Assembly (NCBI RefSeq): GCF_002897035.1
Contig: NZ_BAUX01000011.1
Span: forward strand, 62,001-126,000
DNA: 64,000 nucleotides
DNA from: Methylopila sp. Yamaguchi
GTDB lineage: Bacteria > Pseudomonadota > Alphaproteobacteria > Rhizobiales > Methylopilaceae
Direction of reading: 5' to 3'
Positions within the stretch are counted from its first letter, which is position 1; the number at the start of each line of letters is the position of its first letter. Made by a program: the position numbers and the translations under genes. Shown in pieces: positions 46,284-55,646 of the stretch. The notes beneath the pieces were generated by a model. The model saw nothing but the letters and a program-made list of their open reading frames with translations. It was not told where the DNA came from and did no database searches.

Positions 46284-46326
46284 CGGCTTTTCCTTGTTGT
46301 GTTGCCGCCGAGCGCGCGCTGCTCGT

Positions 46327-47217
46327 CTAAAGCATGGGAAGTCGACCCGGCCGGGGACCACGCGGGAACGCCGCGTCGATCCGGGCGAGCTCCGCCGCCG
46401 TCAAACGAAGCGCGCCTGCGCCCGCGTTGTCGGCGGTGTGCTCGGGGCTGGACGCCTTGGGGATCGCGAACAGCGACGGCCGCCGCAGCAGGAACCGAAG
46501 CGCCACTTGGCGCGGGGTCGCGCCATGGCTTGCGGCGATATCTTCGAGAACTTGGCCGCCCGCCGTGTTCGGCCCCGGAAAGTCGCCATGGCCGAACGGG
46601 CTGTAGGCGACCGTGGCGATGCCGTGCGCCTCGCACCAGGGCAGGACGGCGTGCTCGATGGCGCGCTCCTCTAGATTGTAGAGGACCTGATTGCAGGCGA
46701 TGCGGCCTTCGCCGCCTGCGTTCCAGGCGTCCTCAAGGTCCGGCGCGTCGAAGTTGCTCACCCCCCAGGACAGGATCTTGCCCTGTGCGCGAAGCCGCTC
46801 GAAGGCGGCGAAGGTGTCCTCGAGCGGGTGCGACCCCGGCCAGTGGAGGAGGTAGCAGTCCAGCCGGTCCGTGCGCAGGCGCGCGAGCGAGCGCTCGCAG
46901 GCCGCCACGGTTCCCTCGCGCGAGGCGTTGCTTGGGACGACCTTGGAGACGAGGAAGACCTCGTCGCGCCGCCCGCCGATCGCCTCGCCGACCACCGTTT
47001 CGGCGTCGCCGTACATCTCGGCCGTGTCGATGTGGGTCATCCCCAGATCGAGGCCGCGGCGGAGCGCGGCGACCGCGGTGGGCCGGTGCGCGTCGTCGAT
47101 GTACCAGGTTCCCTGGCCGATCGCCGCGACCTCGCGCAGCGCCGGACCGAAGGGCCGCCGCTCTATGGCCTCCGGCCCCGAGGCGGAAAGCCGCCCCGGC
47201 GCGGCGTTGGGGCTCAT
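46327..47217 (-). CDS. Aldo/keto reductase
   Basis: 296 residues, a TIM-barrel NADPH reductase with the full tetrad: Asp64, Tyr69 (HIDTAEMYG), Lys92 (LVSKV) and His125 (YLLHW). AIPKASSPEHTADNAGA near the C-terminus is the NADP-binding loop. Reactive aldehydes or sugars are likely substrates. Its start overlaps the end of the PfpI gene (ATGA), and the glycosyltransferase follows after 43 bases. Confidence 0.92.
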   Translation of the reverse strand: MSPNAAPGRLSASGPEAIERRPFGPALREVAAIGQGTWYIDDAHRPTAVAALRRGLDLGMTHIDTAEMYGDAETVVGEAIGGRRDEVFLVSKVVPSNASREGTVAACERSLARLRTDRLDCYLLHWPGSHPLEDTFAAFERLRAQGKILSWGVSNFDAPDLEDAWNAGGEGRIACNQVLYNLEERAIEHAVLPWCEAHGIATVAYSPFGHGDFPGPNTAGGQVLEDIAASHGATPRQVALRFLLRRPSLFAIPKASSPEHTADNAGAGALRLTAAELARIDAAFPRGPRPGRLPML

Positions 47218-47783
47218 TGGGCCGCGGCCTGCCGCGATGGCGAGCCGACGCTCGCCAGCAGCTTGATTACCTCGCGGTTGAAGGCCGGAATGTCGTCGGG
47301 CTTGCGGCTCGTGACGAGGCCTTGATCAACGACGACCTCCTCATCCACCCACTCGGCTCCCGCGTTTTCGAGATCCGTCTTGAGCGACGGCCAGGAGGTC
47401 AAGCGCCGTCCGCGTGCGGCGCCCGCCTCGATAACGGTCCACGGCCCATGGCAAATCGACGCCACGGGTTTGCCCGCGTCGAAAAAGGCCTTTGCGAACG
47501 CGACGGCCTTCTGGTCCATCCGAAGCGCGTCGGGGTTGATGACGCCGCCCGGCAGGAGAAGCGCATCGAATTGATCTGGCGACGCCTGGTCGAGGGGCAC
47601 GTCGACGGGGAGGTCGTCCCCCCATTCCGTGAACTTCCAACCGCGAACCTGACCGTCCTTGGGCGATACGATCGAGGTGTCCGCGCCGGCCTCGTCGAGC
47701 GCCTTGCGCGGTTCTGTCAACTCGACCTGCTCGAAGCCGTCCGTAACGAGGATGGCGATCTTCAGTCCGTTGATGTCGGCCAT
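47214..47783 (-). CDS. PfpI/YhbO-type DJ-1 superfamily protein
   Basis: 189 residues with the nucleophile elbow ASICHGPW (Cys111-His112) and Glu18 (FEQVELTEP), the usual triad of the PfpI/YhbO subfamily, whose members act as deglycases or proteases under stress. PGGVINPDALRMD is a subfamily motif. It differs from the DJ-1 protein at 19.2 kb, which belongs to the larger HchA-like branch. It is coupled to the aldo/keto reductase. Confidence 0.92.
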   Translation of the reverse strand: MADINGLKIAILVTDGFEQVELTEPRKALDEAGADTSIVSPKDGQVRGWKFTEWGDDLPVDVPLDQASPDQFDALLLPGGVINPDALRMDQKAVAFAKAFFDAGKPVASICHGPWTVIEAGAARGRRLTSWPSLKTDLENAGAEWVDEEVVVDQGLVTSRKPDDIPAFNREVIKLLASVGSPSRQAAAQ

Positions 47784-47826
47784 ATCGTTGCTCCTTCTGA
47801 CGTAATCTGTGGGGCGTCCGCCGCCG

Positions 47827-48129
47827 TTACTTCGGAAGCTTCGAGGCGAGCACGTCGACTTTTGCGATCGAGATTGGCTCGGAGAACAGGTCGGACTCCC
47901 GCTCTTTCAGAGCCTGCGCGACGCCGCCGGAAAGATGGGCTTGCCGGCCCCCCTCGTCGGGAAAGGCGTCGAAAACGCCGAACGTCGACGGTCCAAGCCG
48001 AACCGCGAACCAAGCTGTCGTCGCCGGCTCCTGCTCGACGATCGAGAGACCGCCGCGCAGAAAGTCTTCTACGTCGGCCTCTTTTCCGGGCTTCGCTTCC
48101 AGTCGTACCATCAGAGCTTTGGTCACCAT
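47827..48129 (-). CDS. Antibiotic biosynthesis monooxygenase (ABM) domain protein
   Basis: 100 residues, one ferredoxin-like ABM domain: KALMVRLEAKPGKEADVEDF, EPATTAWFAVRLGPSTFGVF and DAFPDEGGRQAHL. The family includes quinol monooxygenases and heme-degrading enzymes, but many members have no known reaction. It is the first gene of a probable five-gene operon (this gene, PfpI, aldo/keto reductase, GT4, debranching enzyme) with gaps of 43 bases or less. Confidence 0.88.
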   Translation of the reverse strand: MVTKALMVRLEAKPGKEADVEDFLRGGLSIVEQEPATTAWFAVRLGPSTFGVFDAFPDEGGRQAHLSGGVAQALKERESDLFSEPISIAKVDVLASKLPK

Positions 48130-48198
48130 GGCGGACCTCCTTCAGTGGCGAGCGGTTCCGCTCCAAACCCGGCGTCGGCCGCCCCCAAAGCGGAGGCG

Positions 48199-48212
48199 GT
48201 GACGATCGTGAA
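48199..48212 (-). promoter_or_regulatory. FNR/FixK-like palindrome, weaker match, upstream of the ABM operon
   Basis: GTGACGATCGTGAA has the same TGACGATCGT core as the sites at 21-25 kb but with GTGA in place of GTCA in the right arm. The centre, 48205.5, is 76 bases before the ABM gene start, nearly the distance seen at the PRC-barrel gene (78). Confidence 0.4.
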
Positions 48213-48977
48213 GGCCTCCTTGCCCGCAGGCGCGGCCGGTTGCCGACAGAGCGCTGAGGATCGGCGACCAACGTATGCGCCCGCCAGAACAAGTGGCCGG
48301 CAAGGCCTATGTCGCCGGCGCGGGCCACCGACTAACCACGTCGTCAGCTTCGCTCGCTGCACCCAGTCGGCTCTTTGCTCAAGCATCTTGTAGCCTCATA
48401 GCGATGACGTCTTGCTGAACTACGGGCTGTGCGCATTCTTCCGCTTTAGCGCGCCGATCGCTGAACTCAGGACGCCAAATCGCTATGGAGGGAATTAAGC
48501 GTTAGTTCTTCGGAAGGCCTATCCGGCAGGTCCCCTAGTAGGTTTCCTTATTAAGGCCGTTTGAGCGCTATGCGCGTAAGCCCTATGCGTTGGTCGCGGC
48601 GTAGCGAGGACCGCGAGGACGCTGGCTCATCTCAAGCTGGGGTCACGCCGACCGCTCCGCGGGACTTGGCCCGGACGTCCGGGGCGCAACGCGGGATTGG
48701 ACCGGACGAGCTGCGGCCGCGCCGCCGAGCAGGAAGCGCAACGCGACCATCTCGAGGACGCCGGCCTTGACCAGACTTACGGGTCGTTCGGCGCAGTGGT
48801 CGACGGTACGGCCGGCGGCGCCGCCGCGGACCGAAAGGCGTTTGGAAGGAGCCGCGGCGGGCGACGACGTCCGCCCAGCGATCACGCCTCCCCCCGGCGG
48901 TCAGCTGGCGATCCGTCGCCGGCGTCATCGGCTGCGCTGACTCCGTGAGCAGCTCAAGGTGGACGGCTCGGCCGCCC
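48213..48977. other. Long intergenic region
   Basis: About 765 bases with no convincing gene. Around 48420-48580 it is clearly less GC-rich than the surroundings. The right half (48600-48950) has open frames on both strands but no motif. A decayed gene is possible. Confidence 0.4.
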
Positions 48978-49748
48978 TCAGCGCCCCGCGGCCTTCAGGA
49001 TAAGCGCTGCGATCGCGTCGGGCTGGGAGATGAGCGACAGGTGGCTCGCCTTGACCTCGATCGTCGTGGCGCCCATGCGCTTCGCCATGAAACGCTGGAG
49101 ATCCGGATTGATCGTGCGGTCGTCGGCGGAGACGGCGTAGAAGCTCGGCTTGGACCTCCAGGCCGCGTTGCTGGTCCTGCCCGCAAGCAGCGCCTTCTGG
49201 AACGGCTGCTGCACGGCGTGAAGGACGAGCGCCTTCTCCCGCGGCAGGTCGCTCGCGAAGTCCCGGAGGAACGCCTCGCGCGTCAGCCGACCCTCTTCGC
49301 CGTCGAAGACGATGCCGGCGCTTGCGGGCGGCGTCGGGTAAGTCTTTGCGAGCGCCGTGTAATCTTCTCCGGCGTCGGGGGCGCGAGCGGCCACATAGAC
49401 GAGCGACGAGACCTTCGGATGGACGCCGTTCTCGGTGACCAGCACGCCCGAGAAGGAATGCCCGACCAGCACCGTCGGGCCGTCCTGGCGGTCCAGCACG
49501 CGCTGGACCGCCAGGACGGCCTCAGGCAGCGTGGTCAGTGGGTTCTGCACCGCCGTGGCGTTCATTCCCGCCGCCTGAAGCCGCGCGATGACCTCGGTCC
49601 AGCATGATCCGTCGGCGAAAAGGCCGTGAGCGAGGACGATATTGTCGGCCCGGACCAGGCCGGCGGCGGGCGTGGCGAGTGCGGGCTTGGTCGAGGCGGC
49701 GGCCGCGACCGCGGCGGCGAGAACGGTGTTGAACGTGCGGCGGTCCAT
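48978..49748 (-). CDS. Alpha/beta hydrolase, exported (salicylate esterase-like)
   Basis: 256 residues from the ATG at 49748 behind AAAGGAG. The N-terminus has a signal peptide (MDRRTFNTVLAAAVAAAAS, cut near ALA-TPA). The fold carries the HGLFADGSCW oxyanion loop, nucleophile elbow VGHSFSG (Ser98), an Asp in VSADDRTI, and His in KASHLSLISQ. Small plant-type esterases such as SABP2/MES share this pattern. The substrate is unknown. It is a single gene. Confidence 0.88.
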   Translation of the reverse strand: MDRRTFNTVLAAAVAAAASTKPALATPAAGLVRADNIVLAHGLFADGSCWTEVIARLQAAGMNATAVQNPLTTLPEAVLAVQRVLDRQDGPTVLVGHSFSGVLVTENGVHPKVSSLVYVAARAPDAGEDYTALAKTYPTPPASAGIVFDGEEGRLTREAFLRDFASDLPREKALVLHAVQQPFQKALLAGRTSNAAWRSKPSFYAVSADDRTINPDLQRFMAKRMGATTIEVKASHLSLISQPDAIAALILKAAGR

Positions 49749-50083
49749 CACGATCGGCTCCTTTCATGACATCCTTGGCGTTCGCACGACGGAGGCCGTG
49801 GCGAAGCTGCGTCGGAAGACCCAGCCCTTCTGAAGTGCCGTGGAACCGAGCGGGGATCGATCAGATCATCAGATCCGGCGCCTATACGTGCGTATGCCGG
49901 CCTCCAAATCCCCGTATGATTTTGCGCGCTTCCTCGTCATGTCACTGATCTCTTGATCAAAGGCCGAGGCGGGAGTCTAAGGCTTGAGCTGAGGAGCGCC
50001 TCTCACGCCCGAGGGGCGTGGTACCTCTGAAGGGCTCGCGCGGCGTCGCTGCGGGCCGCGGAGCCGATGCGAGGCTGCCCTCG
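49749..50083. other. Intergenic region upstream of the PAS kinase
   Basis: 335 bases, no gene recognised. The frame of the kinase is open upstream to a GTG at 50018, but the sequence there lacks domain character. TTGATCAA at about 49954 is a palindrome but not an FNR-type site, since its spacing is too short. Confidence 0.4.
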
Positions 50084-52027
50084 ATGCGATTGGGGCGCCT
50101 GTGGGGGAAGACGTTGACGATAGCAGCGACCGAGCCGGCGACTCCGGTCTGGCCCCGTAGCATAACCTTACGCGTGCTGGCGGGGGCTCTGGCGCTCGGA
50201 GTCTTCTTCATCGACGCGTTCACGCCGCTTCAGAGCGCGGTGGCGGTGCTCTACGTCCTCGTTATCCTGATCGCCGCCAAAGTTTCCGAGACCGATCTGC
50301 TCGTCGCTTCAGCGGCGAGCGTGGCGTTGGCGGCGCTGGCTTACGTCTACATGCACGGCGTCGATCAATTCGGATCGTCGACGATACGTCTGGCTGTGAG
50401 CTTCTCTGCGATCGGCATCGGAACGGTGCTCTCGCTGCAGAACCTGAAAGCGACGAACAGGCTCCGCGAGCAGGCCCGACTGCTCGACCTCTCGCACGAC
50501 ATGATCTTCGTTCGCGACGCGGCCGGGGTCATCCGGTTCTGGAACCGAGGAGCCGAAAATCGGTATGGGTGGCCGGCCGAGTTGGCGATCGGCAAGGTCG
50601 CGGACGAACTGCTAGCCACGGAGTACCCGGCGAGGCGGGCCGACATTGAGCAACAGCTGCTCCGGACCTCGCGCTGGGAAGGCGTGCTGCGCCAGCGCAC
50701 GAGCGCGGGCGCGACCATCGTCGTGGAAAGCCGCTGGGCGCTGCAGCGCGGCGGTCCGGGCCAGCCGTTCAGGGTCCTGGAGACGCACCGGGACGTCACT
50801 GAGCGCGAGGCGTCGCACAGGGCTCTCGCTCAGAGCGAACGCCGCTACCGGCGCATGTTCGATGCGAACCGCGTGGGCCTTCTCCAGGAGGACTGGTCCG
50901 AGCTCCGGACGGAGCTGCGGCGGCTGACCTCCACGGATGAAGCCGATCTCCTCCGCTACATCGACGCGAACCCGGCCTTCGTGGAGCGGGCGAAGGCGCT
51001 CGTCCGCATCACCGACGTCAACGCCGCCTTCCTCGAGATCACCGGGGCCGACAGCGCGGTGAGCTTGCCCGGATCGCTCGACGGCATCCTCGGCGAGGCC
51101 GACCAGACCTTCGTGGGCTCGCTCGCGGCCTTTTGCCGGGGCGACAGGTTCTTCGAGGGCGAAACGGAGATACGGGCCTCCGACGGACGGCGCGTGCCCG
51201 TGATCTTCGGACTGACCTTCCCGGCCGTCGAGGAGGGTAACGACGGCGAGGTGCTGGCCTTCGTCGTCGACGCCTCGGAGCGCAACGAAGCCCAGAACGC
51301 GCTTCTGGCGGCTCAGGCGGAGCTCGCCCACGCCGCCCGCGTCGCCACCCTGGGCGAGCTGACGGCTTCGATCACCCACGAGGTCAACCAGCCGCTCGCC
51401 GCGATCGTCACCAATGGCGAGGCCGCGCTCCGCTGGCTCCGCCGGGCGGAGCCGGACCTCGAGGAGGTCTCGACCGCGCTCGTCCGGGCGATCGAGGAGG
51501 GTAAGCGGGCGAGCGCCGTCGTCCGCCGGATCCGGGCCTTCCTCACGAAGGGGCCAATCAGGCGCGACGTCCTCGACGTGACGGAGCTGGTGCAGGACGC
51601 GCTCCTGCTGGTCGAGCGGGAGCTGACGAAATCCGGGGCGACCGTTCACCTGCAGCTCGACCCGAAGCTGCCGAGGATCTTGGGCGATCGGGTGCAACTG
51701 CAGCAGGTGCTGGTGAACCTCGCGGTGAATGCGACGCACGCCATGGCCGGCGCGCCGGATGGCCGGCTGTGGGTCGGAGCCGCGACCGACGGCGCCGGTC
51801 ATGTCGCCGTGACGGTCGCCGACAGCGGGCCCGGGATCCCCGAGGCGAACCTCGGCAAACTGTTCGATCCGTTCTTCACGACCAAGGAGGACGGCATGGG
51901 GATGGGCCTTGCGATCTGCCGCTCCACCATCGAAGCTCACGGCGGTCAGCTCTCGGTTGAGAGCCGGGCGGGCGAAGGCGCTCGCTTCATCTTCACGATC
52001 CCCACCGCCGCACAGGGCCCAGAATGA
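50084..52027 (+). CDS. Membrane PAS-domain sensor histidine kinase
   Basis: 647 residues from the ATG at 50084 (GAGGCTG upstream; a GTG at 50018 is an alternative). Four hydrophobic helices at about 27-125 are followed by two PAS domains ([16 protein letters not shown]; then [26 protein letters not shown]), a HisKA domain ([20 protein letters not shown]) and HATPase ([34 protein letters not shown], in parts). The architecture resembles FixL-type partners of FixJ/NodW regulators. The stop overlaps the next gene. No heme-PAS histidine is obvious, so oxygen sensing cannot be claimed. Confidence 0.9.
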   Translation: MRLGRLWGKTLTIAATEPATPVWPRSITLRVLAGALALGVFFIDAFTPLQSAVAVLYVLVILIAAKVSETDLLVASAASVALAALAYVYMHGVDQFGSSTIRLAVSFSAIGIGTVLSLQNLKATNRLREQARLLDLSHDMIFVRDAAGVIRFWNRGAENRYGWPAELAIGKVADELLATEYPARRADIEQQLLRTSRWEGVLRQRTSAGATIVVESRWALQRGGPGQPFRVLETHRDVTEREASHRALAQSERRYRRMFDANRVGLLQEDWSELRTELRRLTSTDEADLLRYIDANPAFVERAKALVRITDVNAAFLEITGADSAVSLPGSLDGILGEADQTFVGSLAAFCRGDRFFEGETEIRASDGRRVPVIFGLTFPAVEEGNDGEVLAFVVDASERNEAQNALLAAQAELAHAARVATLGELTASITHEVNQPLAAIVTNGEAALRWLRRAEPDLEEVSTALVRAIEEGKRASAVVRRIRAFLTKGPIRRDVLDVTELVQDALLLVERELTKSGATVHLQLDPKLPRILGDRVQLQQVLVNLAVNATHAMAGAPDGRLWVGAATDGAGHVAVTVADSGPGIPEANLGKLFDPFFTTKEDGMGMGLAICRSTIEAHGGQLSVESRAGEGARFIFTIPTAAQGPE

Positions 52028-52689
52028 TCCGGCAGGGCGGCAAAAGTTCGGGCGGCTCCGAGCCTGCGGACAAGCGCGTCGTCGTGGTGGTGGACGACGA
52101 CGCAGGAATCCGCGAGTCCCTCGGCAGCCTGTTCCGGTCGGTGGACCTTCACGTCGAACTGTTCGGCTCGCCGGCGGACCTGCTTGCGCGACCGGCGCCG
52201 GACGTCCCGAGCTGCATCGTCCTCGACGTTCGGCTTCCAGGGATCAGCGGGCTCGACTTCCAGCAACAGCTCGCGGCCGCCGGCGTGCATCTGCCAGTCA
52301 TTTTCATGACCGGGCACGGCGACATCCCGATGTCCGTGCGCGCCATGAAGGCGGGCGCCGTCGACTTCCTGGCGAAGCCGTTCAGAGACCAGGACATGCT
52401 GGACGCGGTCATGAGCGCGATCGAGCGCGATGCGCTGCGGCGGCGCGACCTGGCGGCCGAGACGGATCTCAAAGCCCGTTACGCCGCGCTCACCGCCCGC
52501 GAACGCGAGGTCATGGGTTACGTCACCGCCGGCCTCATGAACAAGCAGATCGCGGGTGAGATCGGTCTGAGCGAAATCACAGTGAAGATCCACCGCGGCT
52601 CCGCCATGCGCAAGATGAACGCGAAGTCGCTCGCCGAGTTGGTGCGGATGGCGCAAGCGCTGGGCGTGACGGACCCGCGGTCGTCGTGA
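52024..52689 (+). CDS. FixJ/NodW-type response regulator (receiver plus LuxR HTH)
   Basis: 221 residues. Receiver domain with D24-D26 and phosphorylated Asp68 (IVLDVRLPG), followed by MTGHGDIPMSVRAMKAGAVD and a LuxR-type helix-turn-helix from about 155 (LTAREREVMGYVTAGLMNKQ, EITVKIHRGSAMRKM). The ATG overlaps the kinase stop (ATGA), so it is the kinase's partner. A 16-residue N-terminal extension precedes the receiver. Confidence 0.94.
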   Translation: MIRQGGKSSGGSEPADKRVVVVVDDDAGIRESLGSLFRSVDLHVELFGSPADLLARPAPDVPSCIVLDVRLPGISGLDFQQQLAAAGVHLPVIFMTGHGDIPMSVRAMKAGAVDFLAKPFRDQDMLDAVMSAIERDALRRRDLAAETDLKARYAALTAREREVMGYVTAGLMNKQIAGEIGLSEITVKIHRGSAMRKMNAKSLAELVRMAQALGVTDPRSS

Positions 52690-52790
52690 CGCAAACCTGT
52701 GTATGATTTTCGGGCTCTGCGGGCTGCCTTAAATTGAACCGGAGCTGAGCACCGCTCGTTGCGTCCGCGAGGGACGCACAGAGGATTCCC

Positions 52791-53162
52791 ATGGCCGAGG
52801 CGCCGACCATCGCGATCGTCGACGACGACGAGGGCGTCCGCATGTCGCTAGCGAGCCTCGTGCGCTCGCTCGGCTACCATGCGCGCACCTACGGATCAGG
52901 CCCCGAATTCCTGCGCGCGGACAGCGCGGAGGAGCCCGCCTGCATGATCGCTGACGTGCAGATGCCGGCCATGACGGGCGACAAGCTGCAGGAAGCCCTG
53001 GTCTCAGCGGGCCGCCGCTTCCCGATCATCTTCATGACGGCGTTCCCGACCGAAGATGTGCGCTGCAGGGTGATGGCGAACGGCGCGCACTGCTTCCTCG
53101 TCAAGCCAACCGACGGCGAGACGATCATCCGCTGCATCGAGGACGCCCTCGCCGTCCCATGA
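52791..53162 (+). CDS. Single-domain response regulator
   Basis: 123 residues, receiver only: acidic DDDEG at 11-15, phosphorylated Asp55 (MIADVQMPAMTG), FMTAFPTEDVR, and LVKP with the conserved Lys. No output domain. It follows the FixJ-type regulator by 101 bases, the arrangement seen where a lone receiver acts as phosphate sink or intermediate for the same kinase. Confidence 0.92.
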   Translation: MAEAPTIAIVDDDEGVRMSLASLVRSLGYHARTYGSGPEFLRADSAEEPACMIADVQMPAMTGDKLQEALVSAGRRFPIIFMTAFPTEDVRCRVMANGAHCFLVKPTDGETIIRCIEDALAVP

Positions 53163-53314
53163 CTGCGCCCCGCGTCGCTTAGTCCCCGCATGCCCAGCCG
53201 GCAGGCCGACCTATCGCGGTCCCTCGCCGTCGAGAGGGCGGGCACATGGGCAGTCTCGCGTTCGCGACCAACCTATACGAAGGTTTTGTGTCGCCTTCTT
53301 CAATGGTTATGACC

Positions 53315-53330
53315 TTATCCCGCGAGATAA
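53315..53330. promoter_or_regulatory. Inverted repeat upstream of a small secreted protein
   Basis: TTATC-CCGCGA-GATAA has perfect five-base arms. A partial second copy, TTATC-TCGCA-GATCA, follows at about 53358. Both lie within 100 bases upstream of the ATG at 53411 and could be operators. Confidence 0.35.
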
Positions 53331-53410
53331 TGTCCGAACGTTGCTTGGACCTCCATCTTATCTCGCAGATCAGAGCCGCATGGGCGGCCTGATGAAAAAG
53401 GATGGATGTC

Positions 53411-53668
53411 ATGAACGCCAAGTCTTTCGCTGTTGCGGCTCTTGCGGCCGTGGTTTCGCTGTCCTCCGCCTCCACGTTCGCCTTCGCCCAGGGCGGCGGC
53501 GCCGCAGACCGCCTGCAGCACTTCACCAAGCCCGTCCGGCACGATGATGCGGCGAAGCCTGCGCCCGTTGCGACACGCACCGTCTCGATGAAGCGCGAGG
53601 TCGCCGTTCCGGCCGCCCGCAAGGCCCAGCCCGCCCTCGTCTGGGACGGCAACGACAACAACGGCTGA
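53411..53668 (+). CDS. Small secreted protein of unknown function
   Basis: 85 residues from the ATG at 53411 with AAAAAGGATGG upstream. A Sec signal peptide (MNAKSFAVAALAAVVSLSSA, cut near FAFA-QGG) is followed by a short, Ala/Lys/Pro-rich mature part ending WDGNDNNG. No family is recognised. It stands alone between the regulator cluster and the DUF5666-like gene. Confidence 0.65.
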   Translation: MNAKSFAVAALAAVVSLSSASTFAFAQGGGAADRLQHFTKPVRHDDAAKPAPVATRTVSMKREVAVPAARKAQPALVWDGNDNNG

Positions 53669-54039
53669 TCCCGGCCACGATCGGCCCGGCCCTTTGGCGG
53701 CCGGGCCGGCCGTGGTCCGCTCCGGCGGCAGCTCCGCACGCCCCGGACAGGCTTCCGCTCCCCGGAGCACACCTTCGTATGACCAGCTGATATCCAAGTA
53801 GGATGCCTTTATCTTCTTGCTTGCCTAGGTTTCATCCGCAGAACGACGTTACGCGGAAGAACTCGTCGAACGTCCAAGACCACGTCATCGGTGGCGCGGC
53901 TTCGACCTCAAGCCCATAGAGGCGAGAACCCGCCCCGCGGCGGCGTCGCGACGTCGAATGACAAAGCGCGGCCCGATCCGCCGCGCGGCGTCTGCGACCC
54001 CGCAACGATCAGCCAAATCTGTTCCGTCGAGGAGACGAC
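53669..54039. other. Intergenic region
   Basis: 370 bases with no gene recognised. GGCCGGGCC-type complementary patches at 53690-53712 (CCGGCC, GGCCCGGCC, GGCGGCCGGGCC) can form a hairpin after the small secreted gene. The right half should hold the promoter of the next gene. Confidence 0.4.
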
Positions 54040-54672
54040 ATGCTTCGCAAATTTGCTCCGGCGCTTTTCGCCGCCATGGTCAGCCTGCCGCTCTCCGCGG
54101 CCTTCGGCCCGTCCGCTTTCGCCCAAAACGCCGTGGGCGATCCGATCCGCGTCCGCGGCGCGATCGTCGATTTCAGCGGCCAGGTCCTGAAAGTGAAGAC
54201 CCGCGAGGGCCAGACGGTCGACATCGGTCTGGCCCCCGGCTGGACCGTCTCGAGCGTGGCCCGCGCCAGCGTGGGCGACATCAAGCCCGGCGACTACGTC
54301 GGCGTCGCCTCTCTCCCCGAGAAGAACGGCGGCGACGGCGCCCTTGAGGTTCTGATCTTTCCGGCCGCGCTGAAGGGCCTCGGCGAGGGAAGCTATGGCT
54401 GGGATCTAAAGCCCAACAGCACCATGACCAACGCCACGGTCGCCGACGCGGTCAAGGACGTGAACGGCCGATCCCTAACCGTGTCCTACCACGGCAAGGA
54501 GAAGAAGATCGCGATCCCGGACGGCACGCCCGTGGTCACGCTGGCGCCGGCGACCCAGGCCGACCTGAAGCCGGACGCGGTGGTCTTCGTTCAGGGTCAG
54601 AAAGCTCAGGACGGGGCGATCGCGGCCCAGAGAGTTGTCGTAGGCAGCAACGGCGTCGTCCCGCCGATGTAA
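54040..54672 (+). CDS. Exported beta-rich protein (DUF5666-like)
   Basis: 210 residues with a signal peptide (MLRKFAPALFAAMVSLPLSA, cut near FAQ-NAV). The mature part has two similar OB-like segments: IRVRGAIVDFSGQVLKVKTR EGQ and VNGRSLTVSYHGKEKKIAIP, then VVFVQGQKAQDGAI. The pattern fits DUF5666-type periplasmic proteins, which often stand beside cytochrome b/molybdoenzyme genes. It is probably expressed with the next two genes (116-base gap). Confidence 0.75.
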   Translation: MLRKFAPALFAAMVSLPLSAAFGPSAFAQNAVGDPIRVRGAIVDFSGQVLKVKTREGQTVDIGLAPGWTVSSVARASVGDIKPGDYVGVASLPEKNGGDGALEVLIFPAALKGLGEGSYGWDLKPNSTMTNATVADAVKDVNGRSLTVSYHGKEKKIAIPDGTPVVTLAPATQADLKPDAVVFVQGQKAQDGAIAAQRVVVGSNGVVPPM

Positions 54673-54788
54673 GCCCGCGGCGCAGCCGGCCCGGCGCGCT
54701 GTCCCCCGCGCCGGGCCGTTCGGCCCTGCAAGCTCTACCTCCACAGCTGCGCTCGCCCGATCGGCGCTCGGCTCTTCAGGATGGATCG

Positions 54789-55646
54789 ATGATCGAGGAA
54801 ACCACGGATCTGCAACCCGAGACGCGGGTGAGCACCGTACTCATCCGGCGCCATTCCGGGGTCACGCGGCTGACGCATTGGCTGAACGTGCTGTGCCTCG
54901 CCGTGCTTCTCGCCAGCGGACTTCAGATCTTCAACGCCTATCCGCGGCTGCACTGGGGCCAGTACGGCGCCGACGCCGATCCCGCCATGCTCGAGATCGG
55001 CGCGCGCGGCGATCCGGGAAAACCGCGCGGCTTCGTGAGGGTCGGCGGCGCCTCGGTCGACACTACGGGCGTGCTTGGCCTGTCAAAGGCGGACGGCGAA
55101 TGGACGCCCCGGGCGTTCCCGGACTGGCTCACGCTGCCGTCCTATCAGGACCTCGCCGCGGGTCGGCGCTGGCACTTCTTCTTCGCCTGGGCGTTCGTCA
55201 TCAACGGCCTGATCTACCTCGGCTACGGGCTCCTGAGCGGGCATCTCCGCCGTGACCTGGCTCCCGCCGCGAAAGAACTCGCGCCGCGCCACCTCTGGCG
55301 GGAGATCGTCGATCACGCGCGCCTGCGCTTCCCCTCGGGCGACGACGCCAGGCGTTACAATGCGCTGCAGAAGCTCGCCTATGTCGCCGTGCTCGCCGGA
55401 CTGCTCCCCCTGATGGCCTTGACCGGCCTGACGATGTCGCCCGGCATGAACGCGGCCTTCCCCGTTCTTCTCGACATCTTCGGCGGGCGGCAGTCCGCCC
55501 GGACCATCCATTTCGTCACGGCGTCGCTGCTCGTCGCCTTTGTCCTCGTCCACGTCGCCATGGTGGTTCTCTCCGGCCCCTGGAACAACATGCGTTCCAT
55601 GATCACAGGCCGCTACGCCATCCGGCGGAAAGGGCCTGACGCATGA
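54789..55646 (+). CDS. Membrane cytochrome b (b561/hydrogenase-type cytochrome b subunit)
   Basis: 285 residues, four membrane helices. Likely heme-ligand histidines are in RLTHWLNVLCLAVLL, RRWHFFFAWAFV, and RTIHFVTASLLVAFVLVHVA. A periplasmic loop lies between helix 1 and 2 (about 55-115). It would exchange electrons between quinone and a periplasmic enzyme. Its stop overlaps the start of the molybdopterin gene (ATGA), so the two form one complex. Confidence 0.9.
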   Translation: MIEETTDLQPETRVSTVLIRRHSGVTRLTHWLNVLCLAVLLASGLQIFNAYPRLHWGQYGADADPAMLEIGARGDPGKPRGFVRVGGASVDTTGVLGLSKADGEWTPRAFPDWLTLPSYQDLAAGRRWHFFFAWAFVINGLIYLGYGLLSGHLRRDLAPAAKELAPRHLWREIVDHARLRFPSGDDARRYNALQKLAYVAVLAGLLPLMALTGLTMSPGMNAAFPVLLDIFGGRQSARTIHFVTASLLVAFVLVHVAMVVLSGPWNNMRSMITGRYAIRRKGPDA

